Below are positions 8,451 through 16,492 of a DNA stretch of 64,000 nucleotides, in pieces. Each line of letters starts with the position of its first letter. Within the stretch, counting starts at the first letter, position 1. The position numbers and the translations under genes are program-made. The stretch comes from Mycobacterium paraseoulense (GTDB lineage Bacteria; Actinomycetota; Actinomycetes; Mycobacteriales; Mycobacteriaceae), in the NCBI RefSeq assembly GCF_010731655.1, contig NZ_AP022619.1, positions 2,852,001 to 2,916,000 of the forward strand, read 5' to 3'. Below the pieces are notes generated by a model. That model was not told the DNA's origin. It saw only the letters and a program-made list of their open reading frames with translations, and searched no databases.

Positions 8451-8770
8451 CCGACCGACATCTCGCCCAGCTCCGACCACCCGGTCGCGTCGATCGTCTG
8501 GTTGATGATCTTCGGGGTGGACGTGAGGGCCTGCGGCAGCTCTTGCATCGCCCGCTTGAAGTGATCGCTGTTGACGTGGAGGGCGCCCGCCGCGTCGTCA
8601 CGGAACGCCTCCACCAACACGTACTCCGCCGGGTTGTCCAGGCTGCGCGACCACTCGAACCACAGGTTGCCGTCCTCGGCACGGGTGGCGGCGGTGAACG
8701 AGGCGACGAGTTCTGGGAAGCGCTCGGTCCACTCGGGCTTGGTCTCGAACTTGACGACGATGAAGATCAT
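8447..8770 (-). CDS. Antibiotic biosynthesis monooxygenase (ABM) domain protein
   Basis: A 107-residue dimeric alpha+beta-barrel protein. It begins MIFIVVKFETKPEWTERFPELVASFTAATRAEDGN and has FEWSRSLDNPAEYVLVEAFRDDAAGALHVNSDHFK, the standard ABM pattern seen in YgiN-like quinol monooxygenases and haem-degrading relatives. The paired Asn/Trp of IsdG-type haem oxygenases is not evident. Tail-to-tail overlap of four bases with the previous gene. It matches H37Rv Rv1117 in place and length. Confidence 0.82.
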   Translation of the reverse strand: MIFIVVKFETKPEWTERFPELVASFTAATRAEDGNLWFEWSRSLDNPAEYVLVEAFRDDAAGALHVNSDHFKRAMQELPQALTSTPKIINQTIDATGWSELGEMSVG

Positions 8771-9092
8771 GCCGGTGCCTGCCTAGGGTCGCTGACGACG
8801 TTGCGCCCGCTCGATCACGGCGAGCAACGCCAGCATATCGGCCAACGCGCGCCGCTAGCCGGCGCCGGCGCCAGCAAAGAACGCCCCGGGCGCCTTGACC
8901 GACACCCGGGGCGCTCTGACGCTCTGATTGCGCAGTAATCGCGACCCATCCGTCCGCGGCCGGGAAGTGGCCTGGCTCACAACACTTCCAAAGCCGGGTC
9001 TATTTCACTTTGCAGTGGGCCCGTTCTATTCGCGTGTCATATACACGCCTAATAGTTGGCCAATAGATTGACACCTTCGCGAATTCAGTTCG
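8771..9092. other. 322-bp gene-free interval
   Basis: The gap between the ABM gene start and the NlpC/P60-like gene end holds one clear hairpin (8882-8913) and an AT-richer patch at 8995-9095. No convincing ORF, tRNA or promoter pair was found. Confidence 0.5.
8882..8913. terminator. GC-rich hairpin, possible terminator
   Basis: A 9-bp perfect stem (CGCCCCGGG at 8882-8890 pairing with CCCGGGGCG at 8905-8913) closes a 14-base loop. It lies about 180 bases past the end of the NlpC/P60-like gene on the minus strand. There is no U-run, as is common for mycobacterial hairpin terminators. Confidence 0.45.
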
Positions 9093-9665
9093 TTAGGGAT
9101 TCGCAATTCCCGGATCGCCGGGCGGCGGCAATTCCGGTGCCGGCGGAGCCGGCGGCGCGGGCGGCGCCGGGGCCGTGGCGTCGACCAACACGGGCGGCGC
9201 TTCCGGCGGTGGCGGAGGCACGTCCGGCGGCGGGGGAGGCGCATCCGGCGGAGGCGGAAGTGCGCCCTCGCCGTCCGGCGGCATCGGCAGGAACATGTGA
9301 TGGGTGAAGCCGGCCTGGTAGGCCCCCGCGCCGCCGATGTGCACGCCACCGCGCTCACCGCTGGCTACCGGGGTCCCGTCCGGCAGCGTGGCCGCCGTGT
9401 GGCCGCCGTTCCATCCGATCACGAGTGCGTTGGGGGCGGTTCCGTATTGAAAGCCGCGTGCCAACAGAGCTGCTTCTTCATTCCCGGTGTTGAACCGGTT
9501 TCCGAAGATCGGCCTGTCGGACGCCGCGTTGGCAACCCAGGAAACGAGTCCTGAGCAATCCGTCCCGGCCGGAGAATCTCCACCCGGAATATAAGGCGTT
9601 CCGGAGACCTGATTGATCAACGACATCAATGTTGCAAGTACTACCATGGCCGGCGACGCTAGCAA
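9093..9665 (-). CDS. NlpC/P60-like exported peptidase with proline-rich tail; N-terminus doubtful
   Basis: The catalytic domain has Cys37 in TDCSGLVSW and His89 in GWNGGHTAATLPDG, the order of canonical NlpC/P60 peptidoglycan hydrolases and mycobacteriophage lysin domains. The last 60 residues are proline-rich (PPPPDAPPPPPDVPP). The frame begins with a hydrophobic stretch (LASPAMVVLATLMSLINQV) and a TTG, with an in-frame TAA immediately upstream. A basic signal-peptide start (MNGVRHNFWRTITRI) lies just upstream in another frame, so the true gene may contain a frameshift near 9666. The place matches H37Rv Rv1115 (possible exported protein). Confidence 0.65.
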   Translation of the reverse strand: MLASPAMVVLATLMSLINQVSGTPYIPGGDSPAGTDCSGLVSWVANAASDRPIFGNRFNTGNEEAALLARGFQYGTAPNALVIGWNGGHTAATLPDGTPVASGERGGVHIGGAGAYQAGFTHHMFLPMPPDGEGALPPPPDAPPPPPDVPPPPPEAPPVLVDATAPAPPAPPAPPAPELPPPGDPGIANP

Positions 9666-9822
9666 TACGCGTTATTGTTCGCCAAAAATTGTGGCGCACG
9701 CCATTCATTACGCGGACAGTGGCCTTCACCGCACTTCCAGCAAAGCCGACAGCGGCGGGAGATCACGCCGTCAGCAAACTCCTCGGCCGCATCCCGCAAG
9801 TGGCCGCCTCACCACCCCACGC

Positions 9823-10221
9823 TCAGATTCCGAACTTGGCGCGGGCCTCCTCCGTGACCGGAGTGAACAGGTTGACGAGATTTCCGTCCGGATCCCGTAG
9901 CAGCAGTGCCCGGTTCCCCCATGGCATGGTGGTCGGCGCTGTCACCACCTGTCCGACGCTCTCGCGAAGTCGCTCGTATTGCGCGTCCACGTCGTCGACG
10001 ATGAACTCCACGATCGCGCTGCGGTTGGCCGCCGGCTCGGCGGATCCGGCTGCGAATAACGGCACGGTCTTGTCGCTGCCGATGGCCAGCGTGCCAACCG
10101 GCGTCGGAATCTCGGCGAAAAGCTCGTTGCCCCATACCGCCCGAACCCCGGTGACCGCCTCGTAGAACTCGACAAGCCTGTTGACGTCGGCGGTGATGAT
10201 GCGGGTGGAAACGAACTTCAT
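9823..10221 (-). CDS. VOC (glyoxalase/bleomycin-resistance) family protein
   Basis: 132 residues with two beta-alpha-beta-beta-beta halves: MKFVSTRIITADVNRLVEFYEAVTG opens the first and VEFIVDDVDAQYERLRESV the second, ending in LLRDPDGNLVNLFTP. Candidate metal ligands are few, so it may bind rather than transform a ligand. SD AGGGGG lies about six bases before ATG 10221. It is one of three VOC proteins in the first 11 kb. Confidence 0.8.
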   Translation of the reverse strand: MKFVSTRIITADVNRLVEFYEAVTGVRAVWGNELFAEIPTPVGTLAIGSDKTVPLFAAGSAEPAANRSAIVEFIVDDVDAQYERLRESVGQVVTAPTTMPWGNRALLLRDPDGNLVNLFTPVTEEARAKFGI

Positions 10222-10423
10222 GGGAGCCCCCTGACTACCGTGACGATGCGACTTCGTGCGACACGGGCATGCTACGGACCGCCTCCGACAAGGCAGCTTG
10301 GAACGGAACTAAGGCAGGTCGCGTTCGGCTGGGCCGGACGGCGTTGGTCCGCGCCATCAACAAGCGCTCGTACTGGGGCCGATCCCGCCGCCCCACCACG
10401 TACTGGTGGCCGGGTGGGGCGAA

Positions 10424-10978
10424 CTATCGGGCCGGCAGAGTTCGCCTCGCCTGCCACACGACCCCGGGCACCGTGTTCGCCAAGTCCGGCCGACTCCGGG
10501 CGAATGCCCGGATCGCACGGTAGAACGACCAGAGTTGCCGGGGCGCAGGGACTTTGGGCAGCCAGGCCAGCTCCCAATGAATCCCGTTGATGGGGTCGTC
10601 AAAGAACACGGCGTAGTAGCCCGGCCAGTACTGCGGATATTCTTTCGGCTCGTCGGTGACCGGGATGTCCCGCAGCACCAGGAACTCGCGGTAGAAACGG
10701 TCGACCTCTCCCCTGCTGCGCGCCCACAATGCGACGTGGTTGATTCCGACCGCCTGATCGCCGTGCGTCAGTTTCCCCCCGGTACGTGCAGGCTGAATGC
10801 CGATGTAGCTGTGCGGATTGGCATTACGGGTCATGTAATAGGTCGACTCGTACTCCATGTTCAAAGTCGAGAAGCTGCTGTAGCCCAACCAGCCGAACAA
10901 CGCGTCGTAGAACGCGATCGAGTCCTCATAGTCCAGCACCGCGAACTCGACGTGACAGACGCCCCGCCACCGCACCAT
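10424..10978 (-). CDS. VOC family protein, extended C-terminus
   Basis: 184 residues. The first half starts GVCHVEFAVLDYEDSIAFYDALFGWLGY and the second NHVALWARSRGEVDRFYREFL, ending with GYYAVFFDDPINGIHWELAWLP. His in the first strand, His in NHVALWA and Glu in HWELAW are plausible metal ligands, as in extradiol dioxygenase or glyoxalase-like enzymes. An extra helical tail of about 40 residues follows. A strong GGGGAGG precedes the start. Substrate unknown. Confidence 0.78.
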   Translation of the reverse strand: MVRWRGVCHVEFAVLDYEDSIAFYDALFGWLGYSSFSTLNMEYESTYYMTRNANPHSYIGIQPARTGGKLTHGDQAVGINHVALWARSRGEVDRFYREFLVLRDIPVTDEPKEYPQYWPGYYAVFFDDPINGIHWELAWLPKVPAPRQLWSFYRAIRAFARSRPDLANTVPGVVWQARRTLPAR

Positions 10979-11021
10979 GCCTCCTCCCCACGGCTGATCG
11001 ACGCTTGGAGCCGGCGCTTCG

Positions 11022-11411
11022 TCAGGCCGGAGTCCATATCCCGTTGTTCCAGAACCCCCAGTTGCCTGCGCCGGTCGGGTTCCACATCAGCTGGGCCCCC
11101 GGTGCCCACGGTGGTGCAGGCGGCGGCGGCGGCGCCCAAACCGGCGGGGGACCCCACGGTCCCGCACCCGCCGGGAAACTCTGACCCGCCGGACCTTGCC
11201 AGTCGTGGCAGTGTTTCCAGTCCCAGTCGTAGACCCTGCCCCAGCTCGGGTCCCACGAACCGCCGGGGCACCAGTGGGAGGTCGGCGCGGGAGGCGGGGC
11301 CGCGTGCGCGAGGCCCCCGGCCGGCCCGAAGCCGGGCAACGCCAACCCGCAACCCATCAGAATGCCCGTAACCCGCCGGACCCACGGTCTGGCCTGCTCG
11401 ACAGTCGCCAT
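11022..11411 (-). CDS. Small secreted Trp/Pro-rich protein
   Basis: 129 residues with a Sec signal peptide: basic WVRRV, hydrophobic GILMGCGLALPGFG, and a likely cut after AHA before APPPAPTS (about residue 37). The mature part holds two Cys (HWCPGG and KHCHDW), many Trp and Pro-rich stretches, and ends MWNPTGAGNWGFWNNGIWTPA. It resembles small mycobacterial exported proteins of unknown function that share this aromatic end. Probably cell-wall or secreted. Confidence 0.65.
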   Translation of the reverse strand: MATVEQARPWVRRVTGILMGCGLALPGFGPAGGLAHAAPPPAPTSHWCPGGSWDPSWGRVYDWDWKHCHDWQGPAGQSFPAGAGPWGPPPVWAPPPPPAPPWAPGAQLMWNPTGAGNWGFWNNGIWTPA

Positions 11412-11496
11412 CCGTCAAGCATGGTCGAGCAGCGACTCGAACGCTAGGTGTTCGAATCCGAACTCGACCACCTCTGCGGCGCGTCTCCAGCCGCGA

Positions 11497-11769
11497 TCAC
11501 CCACCGTCGCGGCGTTCGGCGGCGGCCATCTCACGCCGGATCTCGGCCTGGTTGCGCGCTTCTTCGGCGGACGCCAAGCGGTCACGCGCCGCCAAACGCT
11601 CGTGGCGGTCCGCTTCGCGTCGCAGTCGCTCACGCTCGACTGCCGTGCCCTCGCGGTCGTCTGCGCGCCACTCGCGCGCCAAGGCCTCGGCCTCACGAAG
11701 CACGAGACGCTTCTTGCGCTCATCGAGTTCGGCTGCCCCCGAATCGGACTCACCAGGCGTGGTCGGCAT
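11497..11769 (-). CDS. Small charged coiled-coil protein
   Basis: 90 residues, over 40 percent charged, predicted as one long helix from about residue 14 onward (ELDERKKRLVLREAEALAREW... ARNQAEIRREMAAAE). No membrane segment or known domain. The start at 11769 is chosen over the longer frame because GGAGAGGAG sits just upstream. Repeated (A/R)DRxR-type patterns recall mycobacterial coiled-coil regulators, but nothing assigns a function. Confidence 0.5.
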   Translation of the reverse strand: MPTTPGESDSGAAELDERKKRLVLREAEALAREWRADDREGTAVERERLRREADRHERLAARDRLASAEEARNQAEIRREMAAAERRDGG

Positions 11770-11873
11770 GGCTCCTCTCCTGCCAATAAACCTGCTCTGG
11801 TCAACCGTCGCGCTCCGCCGGAGAGAAATTTCAAGGGCCAACGGGACACCGGGGCGTATGAGGCCGGGTATAT

Positions 11874-11912
11874 CTAGACGTTGAACCGGAACTCGACCAC
11901 GTCGCCGTCGGC
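11874..11912 (-). pseudogene. Detached 3' end of ychF (12 codons and stop)
   Basis: Read on the minus strand this segment encodes ADGDVVEFRFNV followed by TAG, exactly the normal C-terminus of YchF/Obg-like ATPases. It lies about 490 bp beyond the stop of the working ychF gene, which ends instead in a longer novel tail. 26 bases (11887-11912) are identical to 12401-12426 inside ychF, and the match continues through AACGTCT with a five-base gap. It is the relic of the original gene end, displaced by the NTF2-like gene. Confidence 0.8.
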
Positions 11913-11937
11913 TGCAGTGATTCCTCTCGCCAGTGGC

Positions 11938-12312
11938 TCAGTGTTCGACCCACTGTGCACGGGACGGGCCAGGTTCGAATGCTTCGCCAAAGTACTGCGC
12001 CTCGCGGGCGACTTTCCCATCCTCGAACTCCATGATGCTCACGACGTAAAACGGCTCCGCGTCGTAGGTGAGGACGAGTTCGCTGATCCAGAGGTCGCCG
12101 CCACCGAGCACGCGTCGCACAGTGAATCGCTTCATATTCGGCTGCGCTTCGCGCGACGCCTGAATGTTGTGCCGACCACGGATGCGCTCGCCCGATTGCG
12201 GATATTCGAGCACTGCGTCGTCTCGATAAATCCGATGCTCGGTCTCGAAGTCATTGGCGTCTGATGCGGCCCAGTGCTGCCGTAGCGCGTCCCGCATGTC
12301 GTCGTCATGCAT
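11938..12312 (-). CDS. NTF2/SnoaL-like protein (cargo between the two ychF ends)
   Basis: 124 residues with the NTF2-like cone fold: an N-terminal helix (DMRDALRQHWAASDANDFETEHRIY), DDAVLEYPQSGERIRGRHNI, then strands ending YVVSIMEFEDGKVAREAQYFGEAFEPG. Catalytic ketosteroid-isomerase residues are not clear. The gene lies wholly between the two copies of the ychF 3' end (11887-11912 and 12401-12426), so it arrived with, or inside, that duplication. It looks somewhat less GC-rich than its neighbours. Function unknown. Confidence 0.72.
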   Translation of the reverse strand: MHDDDMRDALRQHWAASDANDFETEHRIYRDDAVLEYPQSGERIRGRHNIQASREAQPNMKRFTVRRVLGGGDLWISELVLTYDAEPFYVVSIMEFEDGKVAREAQYFGEAFEPGPSRAQWVEH

Positions 12313-12366
12313 GTTGCACTCGCTCTCTAGGGGGAATTCACCAACGACCGATCATCGCATCTTGTA

Positions 12367-13461
12367 CTACTTCTTCTGCTGGCCAGACGTTGCTTGAAAG
12401 CGGAACTCGACCACGTCGCCGTCGGCCATCACGTAGTCCTTGCCCTCCATCCGGACCTTGCCGACCGCCTTGGCCGCCGCCATGGAGCCCGCGGCGATCA
12501 GGTCGTCATAGGACACGATCTCGGCCTTGATGAAGCCCTTTTCGAAGTCGGTGTGGATCACCCCGGCCGCCTTCGGCGCGGTGTCACCCTGGTGAATCAC
12601 CCACGCGCGCGCCTCTTTTGGGCCTGCGGTGAGGAAGGTCTGCAGCTTGAGGGTGTGAAAGCCCGCGCGGGCCAGCGCGTCGAGACCCCGCTCGGCTTGC
12701 CCGATCGACGCCAGCAGTTCGGCGGCCGACTCGTCGTCGAGCTCGTTCAGCTCGGCTTCGATGGCCGCGTCCAGGAACACCGCGTCGGCCGGCGCCACCA
12801 GCTGACGCAGCTCGGCGATCCGCGCCTCATCGGTCAGCACCGCCTCGTCGGCGTTGAAGACATACAGAAACGGCTTGGTGGTCAACAAGTTCAGCTCCCG
12901 CAGCAGGGATGCATCCACACCGGCCCCGAACAGCGTCGTGCCGCCGTCCAACGTCTCCTGCGCGGCAACCGCCGCGTCGTACACCGGCCTTCGCTCCTTG
13001 TTGGTGCGGGCTTCCTTCTCCAGCCTCGGCAGCGCGCGCTCCAGGGTCTGCAGGTCGGCCAGGATCAGCTCGGTCTCGACGACCTCGATATCGGACCGGG
13101 GATCCACCTGCCCGGCCACGTGGGTCACGTCGTCGTCGGAGAACACCCGGACCACCTGGCAGATGGCGTCACATTCGCGGATGTGGGCCAGGAACTTGTT
13201 GCCCAGGCCCGCGCCCTCGGACGCGCCCTTGACCAAGCCGGCGATGTCGACGAACGTCACCGGCGCCGGCACGACGCGCTCGGACCCGAAAAGCTCGGCC
13301 AGCTTGTCGAGTCGCGGATCGGGCAGCGCAACGACACCCTCGTTCGGCTCGATCGTCGCGAACGGATAGTTGGCCGCCACCACGTCGTTGCGGGTCAGCG
13401 CGTTGAACAGAGTCGACTTGCCGACGTTGGGCAGACCCACGATTCCCAGGCTCAGGCTCAC
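12367..13461 (-). CDS. ychF: Redox-regulated ATPase YchF (Obg family), altered C-terminus
   Basis: 364 residues. P-loop GLPNVGKST (about 9-17), then FVDIAGLVKGAS as the switch, and NADE in place of NKxD, which marks the ATP-preferring YchF/OLA1 branch; the TGS-like domain closes the protein (KDYVMADGDVVEFRF). YchF binds ribosomes and takes part in stress and translation control. Usual family members end EFRFNV; here the last residues are QATSGQQKK because five extra bases shift the frame past the old stop. That makes it 7 residues longer than the 357 remembered for H37Rv Rv1112. A near-leaderless TAGACT lies nine bases before the GTG. Confidence 0.93.
   Translation of the reverse strand: MSLSLGIVGLPNVGKSTLFNALTRNDVVAANYPFATIEPNEGVVALPDPRLDKLAELFGSERVVPAPVTFVDIAGLVKGASEGAGLGNKFLAHIRECDAICQVVRVFSDDDVTHVAGQVDPRSDIEVVETELILADLQTLERALPRLEKEARTNKERRPVYDAAVAAQETLDGGTTLFGAGVDASLLRELNLLTTKPFLYVFNADEAVLTDEARIAELRQLVAPADAVFLDAAIEAELNELDDESAAELLASIGQAERGLDALARAGFHTLKLQTFLTAGPKEARAWVIHQGDTAPKAAGVIHTDFEKGFIKAEIVSYDDLIAAGSMAAAKAVGKVRMEGKDYVMADGDVVEFRFQATSGQQKK
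12385..12426. repeat. ychF-internal copy of the direct repeat
   Basis: Direct repeat partner of 11876-11912. 26 bases at 12401-12426 are identical; beyond these AACGTCT is shared but offset by five inserted bases. The two copies lie in the same orientation and bracket about 490 bp carrying the NTF2-like gene. Confidence 0.85.
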
Positions 13462-13591
13462 AGGGACCCAAGTCTAGGGGTCGGCCGGCCACACCGGCTG
13501 CCTGGACCTTTCGTGCGCCCTCTCCGGCGCGCGAGCGTGGCACGCCCGCGATCGCTACGAGGTATTTACGGGGCTTTGGGCCCATTGCCGG

Positions 13592-13597
13592 TACGGT
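13592..13597 (+). promoter_or_regulatory. -10 of leaderless promoter for the DUF6542-type gene
   Basis: TACGGT, then six bases, then the GTG at 13604. It fixes this GTG rather than the out-of-frame ATG at 13602 as the likely start. Confidence 0.55.
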
Positions 13598-13603
13598 CTA
13601 CAT

Positions 13604-14779
13604 GTGTCAGGACAGCGGGCAACGTCGACGGTGGAGGCCTCCCACCGCTCGATTCACCCAGGAATCCCAGGTGTGCCGTGGTACGCCGCGCTGCTTCTCG
13701 CCGTCACCGCCACCGCCATCGGGTACGGAATCGACGCCGGCCACAAGGAGCTGACCCATGTCTTCGCCGGCTTCTATATAGCCGGCTGTGTGGCGGCGGT
13801 CCTAGCGGTGCGCCAGGACGGGCTGTTCACCGCGATCATCCAGCCCCCGCTGATACTTTTCTGCGCGGTGCCCGGCGCGTACTGGTTGTTCCACGACGCC
13901 AAAGTCGGCCATCTCAAAGATCTGCTGATCAACTGCGGCTACCCGCTCATCGAGCGCTTCCCGCTGATGCTGGGAACCGCCGGCATCGTGCTGCTGATCG
14001 GGTTGGTCAGGTGGTATTACGGGATGTCGCACCGGGCGACCGCGGCGCCGACCACCTCCGACGACACCGAAGCCGCCGACGCCACGTCGATCGTCGGGGG
14101 CATCGTCGCCAAACTGCAGGCGATGCTGCGCCCGGAATCAGGCGAGCACGACGGCGACGAGGCGGCCCCCGCCCGGGCGCGGCGCGGGCGCGAGACCAGT
14201 TCCTCGCCGCGGGCCCGCCGGACGGCGCGCAGCGACCGGTCCGCCACCCGCTCCGCCCGAACCCACTCGCGGCGCACCCGGGAACCGCTGGACGACGCGG
14301 TCGAACCCGGCGAGCGGCGCGCGAACCGGAGAGGCTCGCCGCCCGTCCGGGACTACGACGCGGCGGAACCGCCCCGCCGGTCGCGGCGACGGCCCAGGCC
14401 GGACGCCGACCCGGAGCCGCGCGGCCAATCGCCCCGGGAAGGCCGTCGGGAGCCGCGCGCGCGGCGCAGCCCCTACGAGCGGCCCGCGCCGAGGAGCAGC
14501 CGTTTCGACGGGTATGACGCGTACGACCAGCCGGGGGCGTCGGAGCGCTTTGGCCGCTATGACAGCGACCGCTACGAGCCGACCTACGAGCCGAGGCGCC
14601 GCCGCCCCGCCACCAGCGGCAACAACGGGACGCATCACCCCATCTCGCAGGTGCGCTACCGGGGAGCCGGCACACCCGACGAGCCCACGGCAGAGCGCCA
14701 CCCGGACCGCCGCAACCGCTCACGGACGTATGGCCGGCCTCAGCGGCCCCCGACGGAATCCTGGGAATACGACGCCTGA
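13604..14779 (+). CDS. Integral membrane protein with Arg-rich disordered tail (Rv1111c type)
   Basis: 391 residues: four membrane helices in the first 145 (VPWYAALLLAVTATAIGYGI, VFAGFYIAGCVAAVLAV, LFTAIIQPPLILFCAVPGAYWL, FPLMLGTAGIVLLIGLVRWYYGM), then about 245 residues of Arg, Pro, Asp and Tyr-rich low complexity with many RR pairs and DRYEPTYEPRRRRP. The membrane part fits the DUF6542-type family placed next to ispH in mycobacteria. The tail is probably cytoplasmic and disordered, a possible nucleic-acid or membrane-lipid contact. Function unknown. Confidence 0.75.
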   Translation: MSGQRATSTVEASHRSIHPGIPGVPWYAALLLAVTATAIGYGIDAGHKELTHVFAGFYIAGCVAAVLAVRQDGLFTAIIQPPLILFCAVPGAYWLFHDAKVGHLKDLLINCGYPLIERFPLMLGTAGIVLLIGLVRWYYGMSHRATAAPTTSDDTEAADATSIVGGIVAKLQAMLRPESGEHDGDEAAPARARRGRETSSSPRARRTARSDRSATRSARTHSRRTREPLDDAVEPGERRANRRGSPPVRDYDAAEPPRRSRRRPRPDADPEPRGQSPREGRREPRARRSPYERPAPRSSRFDGYDAYDQPGASERFGRYDSDRYEPTYEPRRRRPATSGNNGTHHPISQVRYRGAGTPDEPTAERHPDRRNRSRTYGRPQRPPTESWEYDA

Positions 14780-14816
14780 GCGCCCCATCCGGACGTGTCA
14801 GACGCGCCCGAGGGGT

Positions 14817-15815
14817 CTACAGCAGTGACCGGATCTCGCGCGGCAGCGCGAACACCAGGGTTTCCTGGGCCGTGGTGACCGGTTGCACCACGTCGAAGCC
14901 GTAATCGGCGAGCCGCTCCAGCACGCCCCGCACCAACACCTCGGGGACGGACGCGCCGGAGGTCACGCCCACGGTGGTCACCCCTTCCAACCAGGCGGGG
15001 TCGATGTCGTCGGCCCAGTCGACCAGGTGGGCAGCCGCGGCGCCGCCGCCCAGCGCCACCTCGACCAGCCGCACCGAGTTCGATGAGTTCCGGGAGCCGA
15101 CGACGATCACCAGCTGGCATTCCGGTGCCATCGCCTTGACGGCGACCTGCCGGTTCTGGGTCGCGTAGCAGATGTCGTCGCTGGGCGGGTCCTGCAGCTT
15201 CGGGAACCGTTGCCGGAGCCGGCCGACGATCTCCATGGTCTCGTCGACCGACAGCGTGGTCTGCGACAGCCAGACCACCTTGTTCTCGTCCCGCACGGTC
15301 ACGTTGTCCACCGCGGCGACCCCGTCCACCAGCTGCACGTGGTCGGGCGCTTCACCGGACGTCCCGATGACCTCCTCATGCCCCTCGTGCCCGATCAGCA
15401 GGATGTCGAAGTCATTGCGCGCGAATCGCCTGGCTTCGTTGTGCACCTTGGTGACCAGCGGGCACGTGGCGTCGATGGTCTGCAGGTTGCGTTCGGCGGC
15501 CGCGGCATAGACCGTCGGCGCCACCCCGTGCGCGGAGAACACCACGATCGACCCCTCGGGCACCTCGTCGGTCTCTTCGACGAACACGGCGCCGGCCTTT
15601 TCCAGCGTGTTCACCACGTGCCGGTTGTGCACGATCTCGTGGCGCACGTACACCGGCGGGCCGTGCTTTTCCAGCGCCCGTTCGACCGTTTCCACGGCCC
15701 TGTCCACGCCCGCGCAGTAACCACGCGGCTCGGCCAGAAGCACTCGCTTGCGGGCTGGATCGGTGGCTACCGAGCTGGACGCACCGGGAATTCCCATGTC
15801 GACAGTCGGCGGCAT
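14817..15815 (-). CDS. ispH: 4-hydroxy-3-methylbut-2-enyl diphosphate reductase
   Basis: Last step of the MEP isoprenoid pathway; a [4Fe-4S] enzyme that turns HMBPP into IPP and DMAPP. 332 residues. The three cluster cysteines are Cys34 (GYCAGVD), Cys118 ([10 protein letters not shown]) and Cys216 (ICYATQNRQ); [17 protein letters not shown] and TSGASVPE supply the substrate pocket. The ATG at 15815 matches the usual start of this family and has TACCCT seven bases upstream, so it is probably leaderless. Known in H37Rv as lytB2/ispH (Rv1110). Convergent with the preceding membrane protein. Confidence 0.94.
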   Translation of the reverse strand: MPPTVDMGIPGASSSVATDPARKRVLLAEPRGYCAGVDRAVETVERALEKHGPPVYVRHEIVHNRHVVNTLEKAGAVFVEETDEVPEGSIVVFSAHGVAPTVYAAAAERNLQTIDATCPLVTKVHNEARRFARNDFDILLIGHEGHEEVIGTSGEAPDHVQLVDGVAAVDNVTVRDENKVVWLSQTTLSVDETMEIVGRLRQRFPKLQDPPSDDICYATQNRQVAVKAMAPECQLVIVVGSRNSSNSVRLVEVALGGGAAAAHLVDWADDIDPAWLEGVTTVGVTSGASVPEVLVRGVLERLADYGFDVVQPVTTAQETLVFALPREIRSLL

Positions 15816-15822
15816 GACACCC

Positions 15823-15828
15823 AGGGTA
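15823..15828 (-). promoter_or_regulatory. -10 of near-leaderless ispH promoter
   Basis: TACCCT on the minus strand, seven bases before the ispH ATG at 15815. The divergent Rv1109c-type gene starts about 80 bases away. Confidence 0.45.
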
Positions 15829-15904
15829 CGTTCTGCCGACGCGGGCTTGCCAGCTCGCGCCCGCGGGCTTGGAGTTAGCCGTCGCTTAAGGCAATCTTGG
15901 ACCC

Positions 15905-16492
15905 ATGGCTTCTGCACCGTATGGAGTTCGGCTGTTGGTCGGCGCGGCGACAGTCGCCGTCGAGGAGACCATGAAGCTGCCGAAAACCATCCTGATGTAC
16001 CCCATGACGTTAGCCAGTCAGGCGGCGCACCTGGTGATGCGGTTTCAGCAGAACCTTGCCGAGTTGGCGATCAAGGGCGACAGCACGCTGGAGACCATCT
16101 TTCCGCCGAAGGACGAGCAGCCGGAATGGGCGACCTTCGACGAGGACCTGCCCGACGCGGTGGAAGCCCCCGGCACCGCCCCGAACGGCGGCGGTGATGC
16201 CGATCGCCGAACCGAGGGGCGATTCGCGTTGTACTCGCTCGCCGACGCCGCCTCCGATGCCGCCCCCCTGAAACAGGGCAGGAAATCAACGGATGCCCCG
16301 GCGGTTCCGCAACCGTCGGTGGTCGCCGAGCTGGACTACCCAACGCTGACGCTGGCGCAGCTGCGGGCCCGCCTGCAGTCGCTGAGCGTCGACGAACTGG
16401 AATCCCTGTTGGCCTACGAGCAGGCCACCAAGGCCCGCGCTCCGTTCCAGACGCTGCTGGCCAACAGGATCACCCGCGCGAACGCGAAGTGA
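15905..16492 (+). CDS. Rv1109c-type lipid droplet-associated family protein
   Basis: 195 residues. A conserved amphipathic N-terminal region ([59 protein letters not shown]) is followed by an acidic, low-complexity middle and a C-terminal helical module, [41 protein letters not shown]. The N-terminal part resembles the mycobacterial family often named lipid droplet-associated protein; the C-terminal module is a common mycobacterial helical hairpin. Its TGA overlaps the GTG of xseA, so the three genes form one operon. Confidence 0.72.
   Translation: MASAPYGVRLLVGAATVAVEETMKLPKTILMYPMTLASQAAHLVMRFQQNLAELAIKGDSTLETIFPPKDEQPEWATFDEDLPDAVEAPGTAPNGGGDADRRTEGRFALYSLADAASDAAPLKQGRKSTDAPAVPQPSVVAELDYPTLTLAQLRARLQSLSVDELESLLAYEQATKARAPFQTLLANRITRANAK

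Noticed and set aside
11395..11470. tRNA-like patch with GTTCGAATCC
   Set aside because: The T-loop resembles a tRNA, but the flanking five bases cannot pair as a T-stem and no acceptor stem or anticodon arm can be drawn.
12394..14517. Plus-strand frame of about 700 codons across ychF and the DUF6542-type gene
   Set aside because: Antisense and out-of-frame shadow of two well-supported genes.
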